Shown here in pieces: positions 8,275 through 18,040 of a DNA stretch of 52,850 nt. The DNA lies in NCBI GenBank assembly GCA_024642485.1, contig JAHEAY010000004.1:1-52850 (forward strand), given 5' to 3'. Under the pieces are notes generated by a model. That model had not been told where the DNA came from, ran no database searches, and saw nothing but the letters and a program-made list of their open reading frames with translations. This stretch comes from Cytophagaceae bacterium. GTDB taxonomy: Bacteria; Bacteroidota; Bacteroidia; Cytophagales; Spirosomataceae. Numbering within the stretch: the stretch's first letter is position 1; each line of letters opens with the position of its first letter. The translations under genes were made by a program, and so were the position numbers.

Positions 8275-11200
8275 TTACAAACCAATGTTAATACCAAATG
8301 TGAAAGAACGTCCTTGAGGAATTGAGTTACGCTCAATACCAGATGCAAGGTTTGAATCACCATTTGAAGAAATTTCAGGGTCAACACCTGTATATGCAGT
8401 CAATAACCATAAGTTATTTGCTTGAGCATAAACGCGAATGTTACTAATTCCAATAGATGTTAAATTGGTTGGAATTTTATAGCCCAATGTTGCTGTTTGT
8501 AAACGCAAGAAATCGCCTTTTTGAAGATTGGCATCAATTAAGAATGATGAACCATTCGACACGTTATCGCCATAAACGGCTTTAGGAATTTCAGTCACTT
8601 GACCTGGTGTTTTCCAAGAATTCAAGACATCAACTGAGTTGTTCCAAACACGTTGGTCACGCAAACCTGCTTGTGAACCATTGTAGATGTAATTTCCACC
8701 AGAGAACGTAAAGTTCAAGCCTAAATCAAATCCTTTGTAACGTAACGTATTATTGAAACCTCCGTAGAATGTTGGCAACGTATTACCTAAGATTTGTTGT
8801 TGGTCCGAAGGAGACGTAGTCGCTTTTCCATCCAATGTAGTCCATGCTAATGCTCCACCTAAGTGTGAGTACTGAACCTTCGTACCATCTTTCTTGATGA
8901 AAATACGACGACCATTTTCTGGATTTACTCCACCTGTTTTAACGCCGTAAACTTGAGCAGCGGAATATCCAACTTTCGTAATTGACGTTACTTCTAAACC
9001 TGAAGTAGCTGTTAATATAGGTGTATTATCATCCACCAATGATGTTACCATATTTTCATTGGTAGCAAAGTTCAAGTTTGTTGTCCAAACAAATCCATTA
9101 TTGTTGATCGGAGTTGCTGTTACAGCTAATTCGTATCCTTTATTATACATGGAGCCTACGTTAGCTAGAATTGAGTTACCTGGAATACCTTTCGAAGGTG
9201 CTTGTGGTACGTTCAAAATCAAGTTGTTGATATCCTTGTAGTAGTAGTTCGCTTCCACTTGAATACGATCGTTTAAGAAACTAATGTCTAAACCTACGTT
9301 GGTTTGTGCCGAAGTTTCCCATTTCAAATCCTTGTTACCTGCTTGGTTAAATGCCAATGTAGGCGCCGCACCGTAAAGTCCTGAACCGAAAGTAGAATAA
9401 GAACCATAGGCATTCGGAACGTTTCCATTACCTACTTTACCATAACTAGCCTTTAAACGTAGGTTAGTAATTTTGTTACCCAAATTCAAGTCCTTGAAGA
9501 ATTTCTCTTCAGATACAGTCCATCCCAAAGATGCTCCACCGAAATCACCCCAACGGTTTTCTGAAGATAAGGCCGAGTTACCATCGCGACGGTAGTTGGC
9601 ACTCAAGAAATACTTACCCGCATAGTTATACGAGAAGCTTCCCAAATACGCTTCATAAGCTACTTGATAAATACCATTACCTGCAGCTAAGTTCGTACCA
9701 AAGTTACCTTGGAAGTCTGTGAAGAAGTAATCAGCCAATGTTTGGCGTTGCGCTCCCCAGTTTAATACACGTGTTTTTTGCACATCAGAACCTGCAATCA
9801 CAGAAAAATTATGCTTTTCTGCTAGAGTCAAGTTGTACTGCAAGGTATTAATCCAGTTCCAGTTATCCGAACGAGCGGTGTTGTTATAGGCATCACCACC
9901 TGCTGACCAACCGTCACCATTGTATGGGTTGAAGAAACGAATGTTCTCCGTGTTACGACGATCCCAAGAGTAGCTAGTCTTCGCAGTTAAGCCTTCCATT
10001 AAACGGAATTCAGCCCCTAAGTTGGCGATTAAACGTGTGTTTTCAGATGTAATTTTATCCAAATCACGAACAACAGCTGGGTTAGGGAATTGAGCCGGTA
10101 ATAAGTTATTCATTCGACCCAATGTATTGTTCTCTAAGTTATAAGAACCATCTGGCAAGTATGCTGGCAAGTTAGGAACTTGAGCAACAGCAATACGACC
10201 TAAACCGGATGTATTAAATGCACCACCCGAGTTTGAACCCGACATAGGAGCTTTGTTAAATGTGTTCGAATAGTTAAAATTAGCTGTTAATTTCAACCAT
10301 TTCGTTGCTTGATGATCCATATTGAAACGACCCGAACGACGTTGGAAGCTATTGCTACGCAAGAAACCATCTTGATCAGAATATCCTGCAGAGAAATAAT
10401 AGTTGGTCTTATCTGTTCCACCATTAATTGTCAAATTATGGTTTTGAGAAACGGCAGTTTGATAAACTTCTTTATACCAATCCGTATCAATCAAGGACCC
10501 ATCTGGATTGTAGTTAGGCAAAAATGATTTGTTTTCTGCATTACGTTGTGACGCACTAATTGCATTTGGATTCATGGCTAAAGCATTCGCAATCGCGCCA
10601 TTTTTGTGATCCATATATTGTTGTGCGTTCAAGACGTCCGGTAAACGAACTGCCTCAGAGATACCTGCCCAAGAATCAATCGAAACTTTTGCTTTACCTG
10701 TTTTACCACGTTTTGTCGTAATTAACAAAACCCCTGCACCTGCACGAGAACCGTAAATAGCTGCTGATGCCGCATCTTTCAATACGTCGATCGACTCAAT
10801 ATCCGAAGGGTTAATATCCGCCAATGGGTTATTCGTTGTCGAGTTAGCCGAAACGTTATCCGTAGAAATAGGAATACCATCAATTACGACCAAAGGAAAT
10901 GAGCTTAACGAAAGTGAGCTCAAACCACGCACACGAATCACTGGAGGGTTATTCAACAAACCATTGGGTTGCGTGATGTTAACACCTGCTGCTTGACCCG
11001 TTAAACCTTGCGAGAAAGATTGAACTGGACGCTCAGCAATTGTAGCAGCTTTTACAGTAGAAGCTGCACCTGTAAATTCTTGGCGCTTCTTAGTACCATA
11101 ACCTACAACAACGACTTCTGATAATTGTTGGTTATCCGCTTGTAATTGCACATCAATCACGCTACGTGAACCTACGGATACGGTTTGAGAATTAAAACCT

Positions 11201-11424
11201 ATAAAAGAGAACACAAGGCTGACACCATCTGCAACTACAATTTTATAGGTTCCATCAGCTGCTGTGCTAGTTCCTTTTGCGGAACCTTTCGCGCTGACAC
11301 TTACGCCTGGCATGCCACTTCCATCTTCCGAGGATGTGACTTTACCAGTAACTTGCCTTGTTTGGGCGAATAATGTGCTTACGACAGCCATCATTAATAC
11401 CCAGGAGAGTACTAGTTTTTTCAT
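8275..11424 (-). CDS. SusC/RagA-family TonB-linked outer-membrane transporter (pair 1)
   Basis: 1049 residues from ATG 11424 (an upstream in-frame ATG at 11451 would add MNSFIKLNN before the signal peptide and is less likely). Order: signal peptide to about residue 21 (STLFAQ), CarboxypepD_reg-like domain (GKVTSSEDGSGMPGVSV, FSFIGFNSQTV), TonB-box-like segment (LSEVVVVGYGTKKRQ), plug with VRGLSSL and IDVLKDAASAAIYGSRAGAGVLLITTKRG, then the 22-strand barrel ending in FTFGINIGL. It imports a ligand delivered by its SusD partner using TonB energy. It is the first gene of a two-gene operon. Confidence 0.96.
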   Translation of the reverse strand: MKKLVLSWVLMMAVVSTLFAQTRQVTGKVTSSEDGSGMPGVSVSAKGSAKGTSTAADGTYKIVVADGVSLVFSFIGFNSQTVSVGSRSVIDVQLQADNQQLSEVVVVGYGTKKRQEFTGAASTVKAATIAERPVQSFSQGLTGQAAGVNITQPNGLLNNPPVIRVRGLSSLSLSSFPLVVIDGIPISTDNVSANSTTNNPLADINPSDIESIDVLKDAASAAIYGSRAGAGVLLITTKRGKTGKAKVSIDSWAGISEAVRLPDVLNAQQYMDHKNGAIANALAMNPNAISASQRNAENKSFLPNYNPDGSLIDTDWYKEVYQTAVSQNHNLTINGGTDKTNYYFSAGYSDQDGFLRSNSFQRRSGRFNMDHQATKWLKLTANFNYSNTFNKAPMSGSNSGGAFNTSGLGRIAVAQVPNLPAYLPDGSYNLENNTLGRMNNLLPAQFPNPAVVRDLDKITSENTRLIANLGAEFRLMEGLTAKTSYSWDRRNTENIRFFNPYNGDGWSAGGDAYNNTARSDNWNWINTLQYNLTLAEKHNFSVIAGSDVQKTRVLNWGAQRQTLADYFFTDFQGNFGTNLAAGNGIYQVAYEAYLGSFSYNYAGKYFLSANYRRDGNSALSSENRWGDFGGASLGWTVSEEKFFKDLNLGNKITNLRLKASYGKVGNGNVPNAYGSYSTFGSGLYGAAPTLAFNQAGNKDLKWETSAQTNVGLDISFLNDRIQVEANYYYKDINNLILNVPQAPSKGIPGNSILANVGSMYNKGYELAVTATPINNNGFVWTTNLNFATNENMVTSLVDDNTPILTATSGLEVTSITKVGYSAAQVYGVKTGGVNPENGRRIFIKKDGTKVQYSHLGGALAWTTLDGKATTSPSDQQQILGNTLPTFYGGFNNTLRYKGFDLGLNFTFSGGNYIYNGSQAGLRDQRVWNNSVDVLNSWKTPGQVTEIPKAVYGDNVSNGSSFLIDANLQKGDFLRLQTATLGYKIPTNLTSIGISNIRVYAQANNLWLLTAYTGVDPEISSNGDSNLASGIERNSIPQGRSFTFGINIGL

Positions 11425-11448
11425 GTTGTTTAGTTTAATGAATGAATT

Positions 11449-11456
11449 CAAATATA
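11449..11456 (-). promoter_or_regulatory. Candidate -7 box TATATTTG for SusC/SusD pair 1
   Basis: Exact match to the Bacteroidota -7 consensus TAnnTTTG on the minus strand, 25 bases before ATG 11424. That gives a short leader and argues against the ATG at 11451, which overlaps the box. No clear -33 TTTG is visible at the right distance. Confidence 0.5.
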
Positions 11457-11524
11457 GGACTGAAACATGAAAAGCCCAGCTAATGTTTTAAAAAATTTGC
11501 ATTTTGACATGATTTGCCAAATAA

Positions 11525-11553
11525 AAAAGGGCGACCTAATGGATCGCCCTTTT
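11525..11553 (-). terminator. Intrinsic terminator of the second SusC/SusD operon
   Basis: Stem AAAAGGGCGA / TCGCCCTTTT (10 pairs, 9-base loop). On the minus strand the stem runs into a T-tract. It lies 20 bases after the SusD stop at 11573 and separates pair 2 from pair 1. Confidence 0.88.
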
Positions 11554-11572
11554 AAAATCAATGAAAAATTGA

Positions 11573-13009
11573 TTAGTTCTTATCCCAGAACAATTTTGTA
11601 GTGTACAAGTCACCACCTACTGCAGATGCAGCAGCTGTGTAATTTGCACCGTTCAATGTTTGCTCAAATGATGGATATGAGAAACGTGTAGGGAAGCTAG
11701 TCAACTTCGCGTTCACTGGAGCAGCAATTTTTGGTTGATCCAAACGACGGATTTCTACCCAACCTTCGTAAGGACGGTTGTATAATGCGATCCATTTTTG
11801 AGTACCAATTTTTTGCTTCCAATCTCCAGCAGCAGTAGAATAAGCTACATCAGGTTGAGCTAAGTAAGCAGCAGCATCAGCAGCCGTTCCACCCCAATAC
11901 AAGATCGATGCAGTAATTGCATTGTTGTAGTGAGTCTCAGCCGTACCAGCTACAGAGAATCCTCTTTCTTTTGCTTCCGCACGTAAGAATTCCGTTTCTA
12001 CATAATCCGCTAACACGTAAGGTGCAGCAGCATCGATAACTTTCGCGCCAGCACGAGAGAAATCAACGAATGTATTTACTTTTCCTACGATACCACCAGC
12101 ATAAGCACCTGAGTTATTCTTCGAGAAGAATGCAGATGTACGAGGGTCATTCCATCCTAATAATTTATCCATTAAGTCCTTCGCAGCGATGTAATCTTGA
12201 CGACCACCTGTTACGATATCAACATATAATGGGTTTTGGTTAGGAGATGCTGAAAGGAAAGTAAACAAACCATTGTCAGCAGCAGCAGAGATTGCACCTG
12301 CATCAGAAGATTCAGCAGCTGTTTTTGCAGTTGCTGCATCAACATCCGCTAATACCATACCTAATTTGAAACGCAATGTGTTTGCAAATTTAACCCACTT
12401 AGCAGCAGATCCTTTGTAAACTAAATCCTCACCAGCTGCAAATGAAGTAGCTGAAGGATTAATTGCAGTAATATCCTTGTTCAAACGAGCCATCAAATCA
12501 GCCGTAACTGTTTTTGCATCATCATACTTTGGAAACAAAATAGATGCATTAATTGACTCAGAATAAGGAATGTTACCATATGTATTAACCAAAATACTAT
12601 ATGTATAAACTTCCATGATATCCAAGATCGCCAATTTGTTTGCTTTCTCAGCAGGTGCTAAAGTAGCATCCGCGTTAATCAAACGAGCAGACTCACGTAA
12701 ATCCGCGATAACATCACGGTACATTGTTGTCCACCAACCATTTGGAATCGCACGTGTATTAAAATCATACTGTGCTTCATCTTGGTATACAGCCATCGCC
12801 CAATGCGAAACTGTAAAACGGAATACGTTTGTATTCACACTCGCAGATGCCAAAGTACCAGCAAGGGTCTTAACGGCATTCGAAAACAAGGTCGGTGCAG
12901 GAACTGCAGCAGGCCTTTTTGTCTCAATGTTCAATTGAGAGATGTCACTTGTACAAGCTGCAAATAAAACCAACAGCGGTACAAAAACGATTAATATTCT
13001 TTTCATCAT
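11573..13009 (-). CDS. SusD-like_2-type (RagB/SusD) outer-membrane lipoprotein (pair 2)
   Basis: 478 residues. Signal peptide with lipobox (VLFAAC) gives an outer-membrane lipoprotein. The layout is that of the SusD-like_2 family rather than canonical SusD: PAPTLFSNAVKTLAG near the N-terminus, DIMEVYTYSILVNTYGNIPYSE, a central SAAKWVKFANTLRFKLGM, and a C-terminal KWIALYNRPYEGWVEIRRLDQP and FPTRFSYPSFEQTLNGANYTAA. Such proteins pair with RagA-type SusC channels, as here, 18 bases downstream of SusC 2. Start: ATG 13009; the next codon is also ATG. Substrate unknown. Confidence 0.94.
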   Translation of the reverse strand: MMKRILIVFVPLLVLFAACTSDISQLNIETKRPAAVPAPTLFSNAVKTLAGTLASASVNTNVFRFTVSHWAMAVYQDEAQYDFNTRAIPNGWWTTMYRDVIADLRESARLINADATLAPAEKANKLAILDIMEVYTYSILVNTYGNIPYSESINASILFPKYDDAKTVTADLMARLNKDITAINPSATSFAAGEDLVYKGSAAKWVKFANTLRFKLGMVLADVDAATAKTAAESSDAGAISAAADNGLFTFLSASPNQNPLYVDIVTGGRQDYIAAKDLMDKLLGWNDPRTSAFFSKNNSGAYAGGIVGKVNTFVDFSRAGAKVIDAAAPYVLADYVETEFLRAEAKERGFSVAGTAETHYNNAITASILYWGGTAADAAAYLAQPDVAYSTAAGDWKQKIGTQKWIALYNRPYEGWVEIRRLDQPKIAAPVNAKLTSFPTRFSYPSFEQTLNGANYTAAASAVGGDLYTTKLFWDKN

Positions 13010-13027
13010 TATATAATTTTAGGATGA

Positions 13028-16000
13028 TTAAAATAACAACTTAACGTTAAATCCGATAGAACGAGTTGTTGGATAAGCACCAGATTGGTATCCTTGGATG
13101 TTACCTGAAGATAAGTTTTCTTCTGGATCTGCATAAGGAACAAATTTCTGGATGATCCAAAGGTTTCTACCGAATACCGATAAATCAACTCCTTTAACAC
13201 CACCTAATTTACGAACGATAGAGCTTGGCACCGAGTAAACGATGTTAGCCTCACGTAATTTGATGTAGCTCGCATCGTAAACGAATGCAGCAGCTGGGTT
13301 ATAAGCATAACCATAAGTACCGTATACGTTTTCTACACGGATATCGTTTGGAGTACCATCAGCTTTAACACCTGGCATGATCACACCACCACCATCAGCG
13401 ATTGAGTTACGAGAAGGGTTTCCTTTGTCGTTCAATCCAGCAGATTCAGCTAACACACCTGTTGCAGCTCCGTAGTATTGATCCAATGAGAATACATTAC
13501 CACCTTGCTTGATATCGATCAAGAAGTTGAACGTCAAGTTTTTGTAACGGAATGAGTTGTTCACACCACCAATCCAGTTTGGATTAACATTACCAATGTT
13601 ATTCGTTGTGGTTGTTGTGATATCATAACGTCCATTCGCCTTAACCAATTTTTGACCATCTTTCAAGTTCCAAGTTTTTCCTTGGATGATACCGTATGGT
13701 TGACCAACAGTTGCATTGAAACTCACACCACCTTGGAAAGTAGCGATTTGTAAGTTTTGGCTTCCGTTGTATAAGCTCAATACCAATGAATTGTTTTTCG
13801 TGAAGTTCACGTTAACATTCCAAGAGAAATCAGCCGTTTTGATTGGGTTAGCAAATAAACTTAACTCAACACCTTGGTTTTCAATGTTACCCGCATTTAC
13901 ATACGTAGAAGAGAAACCTGTTGCAGTTGAAACTGATGCTGGCATGATTTGATCTAATGTATTTGTTTGATAGTAAGTCAAATCAAATCCTAAACGGTTT
14001 TGCATAAACGCCATTTCTAAACCGATCTCACGTGATTGTGTTTGCTCTGGTTTCAAGAATGGGTTGTTTTGCGTACTTGGAGCAGAGAACAAAATTGTCG
14101 AACCAAACGGAGCTGGTTGATCATATACGTTTCTGATTGACCCCCAAGGAGCATCATTACCTACTGTCGCGTAGTTAACACGTAACTTTCCTGAAGTCAA
14201 CCAAGGTAAATCCTTGAAATGCTCAGAGAAATTCCAGCTCGCAGCACCTGAATAATACAAGTATGCGTTGTTAGCTACTGGCAAAGTAGACGACTTGTCT
14301 TGACGAACAGTTCCGTCTAAAGTCAAGAAGTTCTTGTAAGACAAAGTCAAACCACCGAATAAACCAAATACTTCACGTGGAGTATAAGACTCTGATGGAG
14401 CAGCAACAGTACCTTTTGAATTAGCTACGGAATATAAACCTGGAACGATCAAACCACCGTTTGTCGCAGCAGAGATTGAACGAGAATACGATTTACGTAA
14501 GTTCAAACCAGCTAAGGCTTTCACATTGATATCTTTCGTTACGTTTTTATCGAAATTAGCTAATAAATCATAGTTCGTTTCGTTAAACGTACGATCGAAA
14601 CGGCTATAACCAGCTACAGCTGTAGAACCAACTGCTGTACGCTCCTCTTGGAATTCATTATATGTATCAAGCGTTACACGACCCATCAAATTTAAATAAT
14701 CAGTAGCCTTGTAGTTCAACATTGCATTTCCGAAAATACGAGAACGTGTATCGTTCTGGTAGTTTTGGTAACGAATCCAATAGTAGTTATCCGTGTAGAT
14801 TGGTTTCAAACCAGCTGCAGTTGAAGGATCAGCCCAGTTCCAAGTAACGTTCTGATTATTACGGAAATATGCAGATTTTTGATCTTGGATATCAACGTTA
14901 GTTTGATACCACTGACGGAAGTTTTGATTCACGTTCAATCCACTGTAACCAGAACCATAACGACCTAAACCATCTACTGTAGAGAAGTTAGCTGTTGCTG
15001 ATGCTGTTAACTTGTTATTAATATTATACGAACCACCCAAGTTGATAATATTCTTAGAAACTAATGAGTTTGGCAAAGTACCACGCTCTTCGTTACGTGT
15101 AAATCCTAATTTGAAAGTACCTTTATCGTTAGCACCATCTAATTGAATCGCTGTGTTGTTAGAAATAGCCGTTTCATAGAATGTAACTGGCGTATTTGCA
15201 GCAGCAGCCCAAGGACTTGTTTTCATGTAGTTTGGACCTGCTGGATCAAATGAATCCCAAGTATAAACTGGACGATTATCAAATTTCGCACCATATGAAG
15301 CATCTTCAGATGTAGGAACAACGTAATCTTTTACGCCATCACCATTCGCATCAAAATAGAAGAAACCATCTTTTTGGTAAGGATCTGAATAACCTGCACC
15401 ATATTGGTTTTGGTATGTTGGGAATGTAGTCTTATCAATCGTACCTACTGTTAAACCAGCGTTGATTGACAATCCTAATCCTTTTTTCGCTTTCTTCGTT
15501 TGGATCATGATCACACCATTTGATGCACGAGAACCGTAAAGAGCAGTTGCCGCAGCACCTTTCAATACTGTCATTGACTCGATATCATCTGGGTTAATAT
15601 CAGAAGCAGCATTACCATAATCGTAACCACCACGACCAGTTACCTGGTTAGATGAGTTCTTGTTCGAGTTATCGATAGGCACACCATCCACTACGAATAA
15701 GGCTTGATTATTACCTGTCAATGATTTGTTACCACGAATAACTACGTTGGTTGAACCACCCACAGCATTACCTTGTGTAATTTGTAAACCTGCTACTTTA
15801 CCAGAAAGTGCTTGGAATGCATTACCAGAACGCACACGAGTTAATTCATCTCCTTTTACTTGCTGAGCAGCATAAGGTAACGAGTTTTTCGTACGAGTCA
15901 AACCTAAGGCTGTTACCACAACTTCATTTAACTCAGACGCATCTGAAGCTAAAACTACGTTGATCGCCGACTGGCTTGCTACGGAAATTGTTTGTTGTTT

Positions 16001-16231
16001 GTATCCAACAAAAGAGTATACCAAAACGGCTCCATCTCCTACAGAGATTTTGTATGAACCATCGGCACCTGTTGTTGTACCACGAGAGGTACCTTTTAGG
16101 CTGACACTAACTCCGGGTAGAGCAGAACCATCCTCTGAAGAAGTAACCTTACCAGTTACTTGCCTTGTTTGAGCTAATAATGAACTGAAAACAGTCATTG
16201 TTAAAACCCAAATGAGTAAGAGTTTTTTCAT
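13028..16231 (-). CDS. SusC/RagA-family TonB-linked outer-membrane transporter (pair 2)
   Basis: 1067 residues from ATG 16231. The longer in-frame reading to 16333 adds 34 residues before a perfectly good signal peptide (MKKLLLIWVLTMTVFSSLLA) and is rejected. A CarboxypepD_reg-like domain (GKVTSSEDGSALPGVSVSLKG) is followed by the TonB-box-like ELNEVVVTALGLTRTKN, a plug with VIRGNKSLTGN and MTVLKGAAATALYGSRASNGVIMI, then the barrel ending in SIGFNVKLLF. The ALGLTR signature marks the subgroup that pairs with SusD-like_2 proteins, which fits its neighbour. The first ~45 residues are nearly the same as in SusC 1, and the 16-base leader before the ATG is also conserved between the two. Confidence 0.95.
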   Translation of the reverse strand: MKKLLLIWVLTMTVFSSLLAQTRQVTGKVTSSEDGSALPGVSVSLKGTSRGTTTGADGSYKISVGDGAVLVYSFVGYKQQTISVASQSAINVVLASDASELNEVVVTALGLTRTKNSLPYAAQQVKGDELTRVRSGNAFQALSGKVAGLQITQGNAVGGSTNVVIRGNKSLTGNNQALFVVDGVPIDNSNKNSSNQVTGRGGYDYGNAASDINPDDIESMTVLKGAAATALYGSRASNGVIMIQTKKAKKGLGLSINAGLTVGTIDKTTFPTYQNQYGAGYSDPYQKDGFFYFDANGDGVKDYVVPTSEDASYGAKFDNRPVYTWDSFDPAGPNYMKTSPWAAAANTPVTFYETAISNNTAIQLDGANDKGTFKLGFTRNEERGTLPNSLVSKNIINLGGSYNINNKLTASATANFSTVDGLGRYGSGYSGLNVNQNFRQWYQTNVDIQDQKSAYFRNNQNVTWNWADPSTAAGLKPIYTDNYYWIRYQNYQNDTRSRIFGNAMLNYKATDYLNLMGRVTLDTYNEFQEERTAVGSTAVAGYSRFDRTFNETNYDLLANFDKNVTKDINVKALAGLNLRKSYSRSISAATNGGLIVPGLYSVANSKGTVAAPSESYTPREVFGLFGGLTLSYKNFLTLDGTVRQDKSSTLPVANNAYLYYSGAASWNFSEHFKDLPWLTSGKLRVNYATVGNDAPWGSIRNVYDQPAPFGSTILFSAPSTQNNPFLKPEQTQSREIGLEMAFMQNRLGFDLTYYQTNTLDQIMPASVSTATGFSSTYVNAGNIENQGVELSLFANPIKTADFSWNVNVNFTKNNSLVLSLYNGSQNLQIATFQGGVSFNATVGQPYGIIQGKTWNLKDGQKLVKANGRYDITTTTTNNIGNVNPNWIGGVNNSFRYKNLTFNFLIDIKQGGNVFSLDQYYGAATGVLAESAGLNDKGNPSRNSIADGGGVIMPGVKADGTPNDIRVENVYGTYGYAYNPAAAFVYDASYIKLREANIVYSVPSSIVRKLGGVKGVDLSVFGRNLWIIQKFVPYADPEENLSSGNIQGYQSGAYPTTRSIGFNVKLLF

Positions 16232-16318
16232 GTTGATTAGTTTAATTAATGAAAAAATAAAACATTTAGTTTGGCAAATTAGGAATTTTCCGATAAAGAC
16301 CAAAGAAAATATTAAAAA

Positions 16319-16349
16319 AATAGGGGTTCCCAACTTGGAAACCCCTATT
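16319..16349 (-). terminator. Intrinsic terminator of the third SusC/SusD operon
   Basis: Stem AATAGGGGTT / AACCCCTATT, 10 pairs, followed on the minus strand by seven T. It lies 20 bases after the SusD stop at 16370 and about 90 bases before the SusC 2 start, so pair 2 needs its own promoter. Confidence 0.88.
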
Positions 16350-16369
16350 AAATGGAATAAATCCGAATC

Positions 16370-18001
16370 TTATTTTGGATTCTTTAAAGGAGCACTACCC
16401 GCTCCCGCTGGATTATTTGCCAATTCATTATCTGGTACATCCCAGTAATCTAAGTAGCTATACTTGATTGTTGCATTTTTCGAGATAGAAGAACCATCTT
16501 TCGAAATAACAACAGCTCCTGTACGACCATTTTCCAATACACCCCAACGGCGTGCATCGTAGAATGATAATCCACGGAAAGCTAACGCCACACGACGCTC
16601 TTTACGCAATTCTTCTTTTACCGTTGCAGCGTCTGTCGACGTGATTGCCGCGATACCAGCTCCTTGATAAGCACGAACGGCGTTGATGCTTGCAGCTGCA
16701 CCAGCTACATCACCTGTCCACAATTTAGCTTCTGCTTTCATCAATTCGTTTTCTTCGTAGCTACCAGCTAAATAAAGTACACCTGCTCCTGCTGTACGGT
16801 TAGAATAAACCATTACACCTGCTAAACCAGCTCCTTTATCTACGATCGCCCAACGCGTATTAAATGCATTACCACGGTCAGCATTTCCAATCCAAATTGG
16901 ATATTGCTTGAAGTTGTTCGCCAAACGTTGGTCACCTGCATTAAAATCTTGAATCAAACGTTCCGAGATTTTGTATGTGTTACCAGATGCGTTTGAACCT
17001 ACCGCACGAGCTGCCACGTTGTAGTTGGATGGTGAGAAGATATCACCATTCGCATTCGTTGTTCCAGCAAATACTGGATCTGAAGCACCAACACCTGCGT
17101 TCGCCAAAGTCAAGATTTGACCCCATTGCGCAGCTGTCATTGTAGCCGTCGTATTATTCACCAAAATGTTACGCGCTTTTAATGTGTTAATGTTTTTAAC
17201 CCATTGTGCACCTGAAGGAACAGCACCTTTGTCATTTTGGAAGAAATCTGGAATCAAAGATGTTAATACAGCTTGGAAATCTGCGTTCGAACCTGAAGTC
17301 GTTGCAGCAGCTGCAGCTTTATCAAAATTCGCATTCGCTTCTTCAATGATTTTCTCCTTTGCAACATAGTTATTGTTTGTTACTGAAGCAGAATTCACGA
17401 TCAAACCTGCATAATAGATAGAACCGATATGCGAATATGCGATACCTTTCCAGAAATAAGCCCATGCTTTGATTGCATTTTTCTTCGCTGCAGCATCGCC
17501 AGTGAAAGTAGTTTTATCAACTGCCTCCAAGATCGTATTACATGCATTGTTCAATTGATACATCATTGCCCACTCATGGAAACCTGGGTTACCACCTTGT
17601 TGCGAATTTGTATTTACAGCACGTAACAATAATTTTTGCTGCGCAGGGTTGTTTGGATTTGGAACTTGTGCTCCATTGTCCAAGATAACCATGTCAGGTG
17701 CCGACAAGTTATTCATGTAGGTATTTGCCGCCTCCGCTGAAACGATATCACCCATTAATTCATGAATACCCACAACACCGTTGTAGAATGCTCCTACAAC
17801 TCCATCATAGTATTTATTACCTGCAGAAGTAAATCCGTTTTTGTAAACAGATCCTTGCGCTAACGCTACGATTCCAGCTTCAGAAGCAGCCGTTGCTGGA
17901 GTTGGTTGGTTTGGATTTTGAATATCCAATTGATCTTTACACGACATCACCGTTCCACCTAAAAGCAGAAAGGAAAGCGCGGTTATTTTTATATTTTTCA
18001 T
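16370..18001 (-). CDS. SusD/RagB-family outer-membrane lipoprotein (pair 3)
   Basis: 543 residues from ATG 18001; the in-frame TTG nine bases upstream is less likely. Signal peptide with lipobox GTVMSC. It has the SusD fold signatures: MMYQLNNACNTILEAV, AWAYFWKGIAYSHIGSIYYAG, then ELMKAEAKLWTGDVAGAAASINAVRAYQG and the C-terminal ELRKERRVALAFRGLSFYDARRWG. It is longer than pair 1 SusD and carries an Asn/Gly-rich middle. The gene follows SusC 3 by 39 bases, and the terminator at 16319-16349 closes the operon. Ligand unknown. Confidence 0.94.
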   Translation of the reverse strand: MKNIKITALSFLLLGGTVMSCKDQLDIQNPNQPTPATAASEAGIVALAQGSVYKNGFTSAGNKYYDGVVGAFYNGVVGIHELMGDIVSAEAANTYMNNLSAPDMVILDNGAQVPNPNNPAQQKLLLRAVNTNSQQGGNPGFHEWAMMYQLNNACNTILEAVDKTTFTGDAAAKKNAIKAWAYFWKGIAYSHIGSIYYAGLIVNSASVTNNNYVAKEKIIEEANANFDKAAAAATTSGSNADFQAVLTSLIPDFFQNDKGAVPSGAQWVKNINTLKARNILVNNTTATMTAAQWGQILTLANAGVGASDPVFAGTTNANGDIFSPSNYNVAARAVGSNASGNTYKISERLIQDFNAGDQRLANNFKQYPIWIGNADRGNAFNTRWAIVDKGAGLAGVMVYSNRTAGAGVLYLAGSYEENELMKAEAKLWTGDVAGAAASINAVRAYQGAGIAAITSTDAATVKEELRKERRVALAFRGLSFYDARRWGVLENGRTGAVVISKDGSSISKNATIKYSYLDYWDVPDNELANNPAGAGSAPLKNPK

Positions 18002-18040
18002 GTTCTTCAAATTTAAATAATACCTTTTTCTATTCTGAAA

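Noticed and set aside
16232-16333. N-terminal extension of SusC 2
   Set aside because: The extension precedes a complete signal peptide and reads through the leader region; ATG 16231 is the better start.
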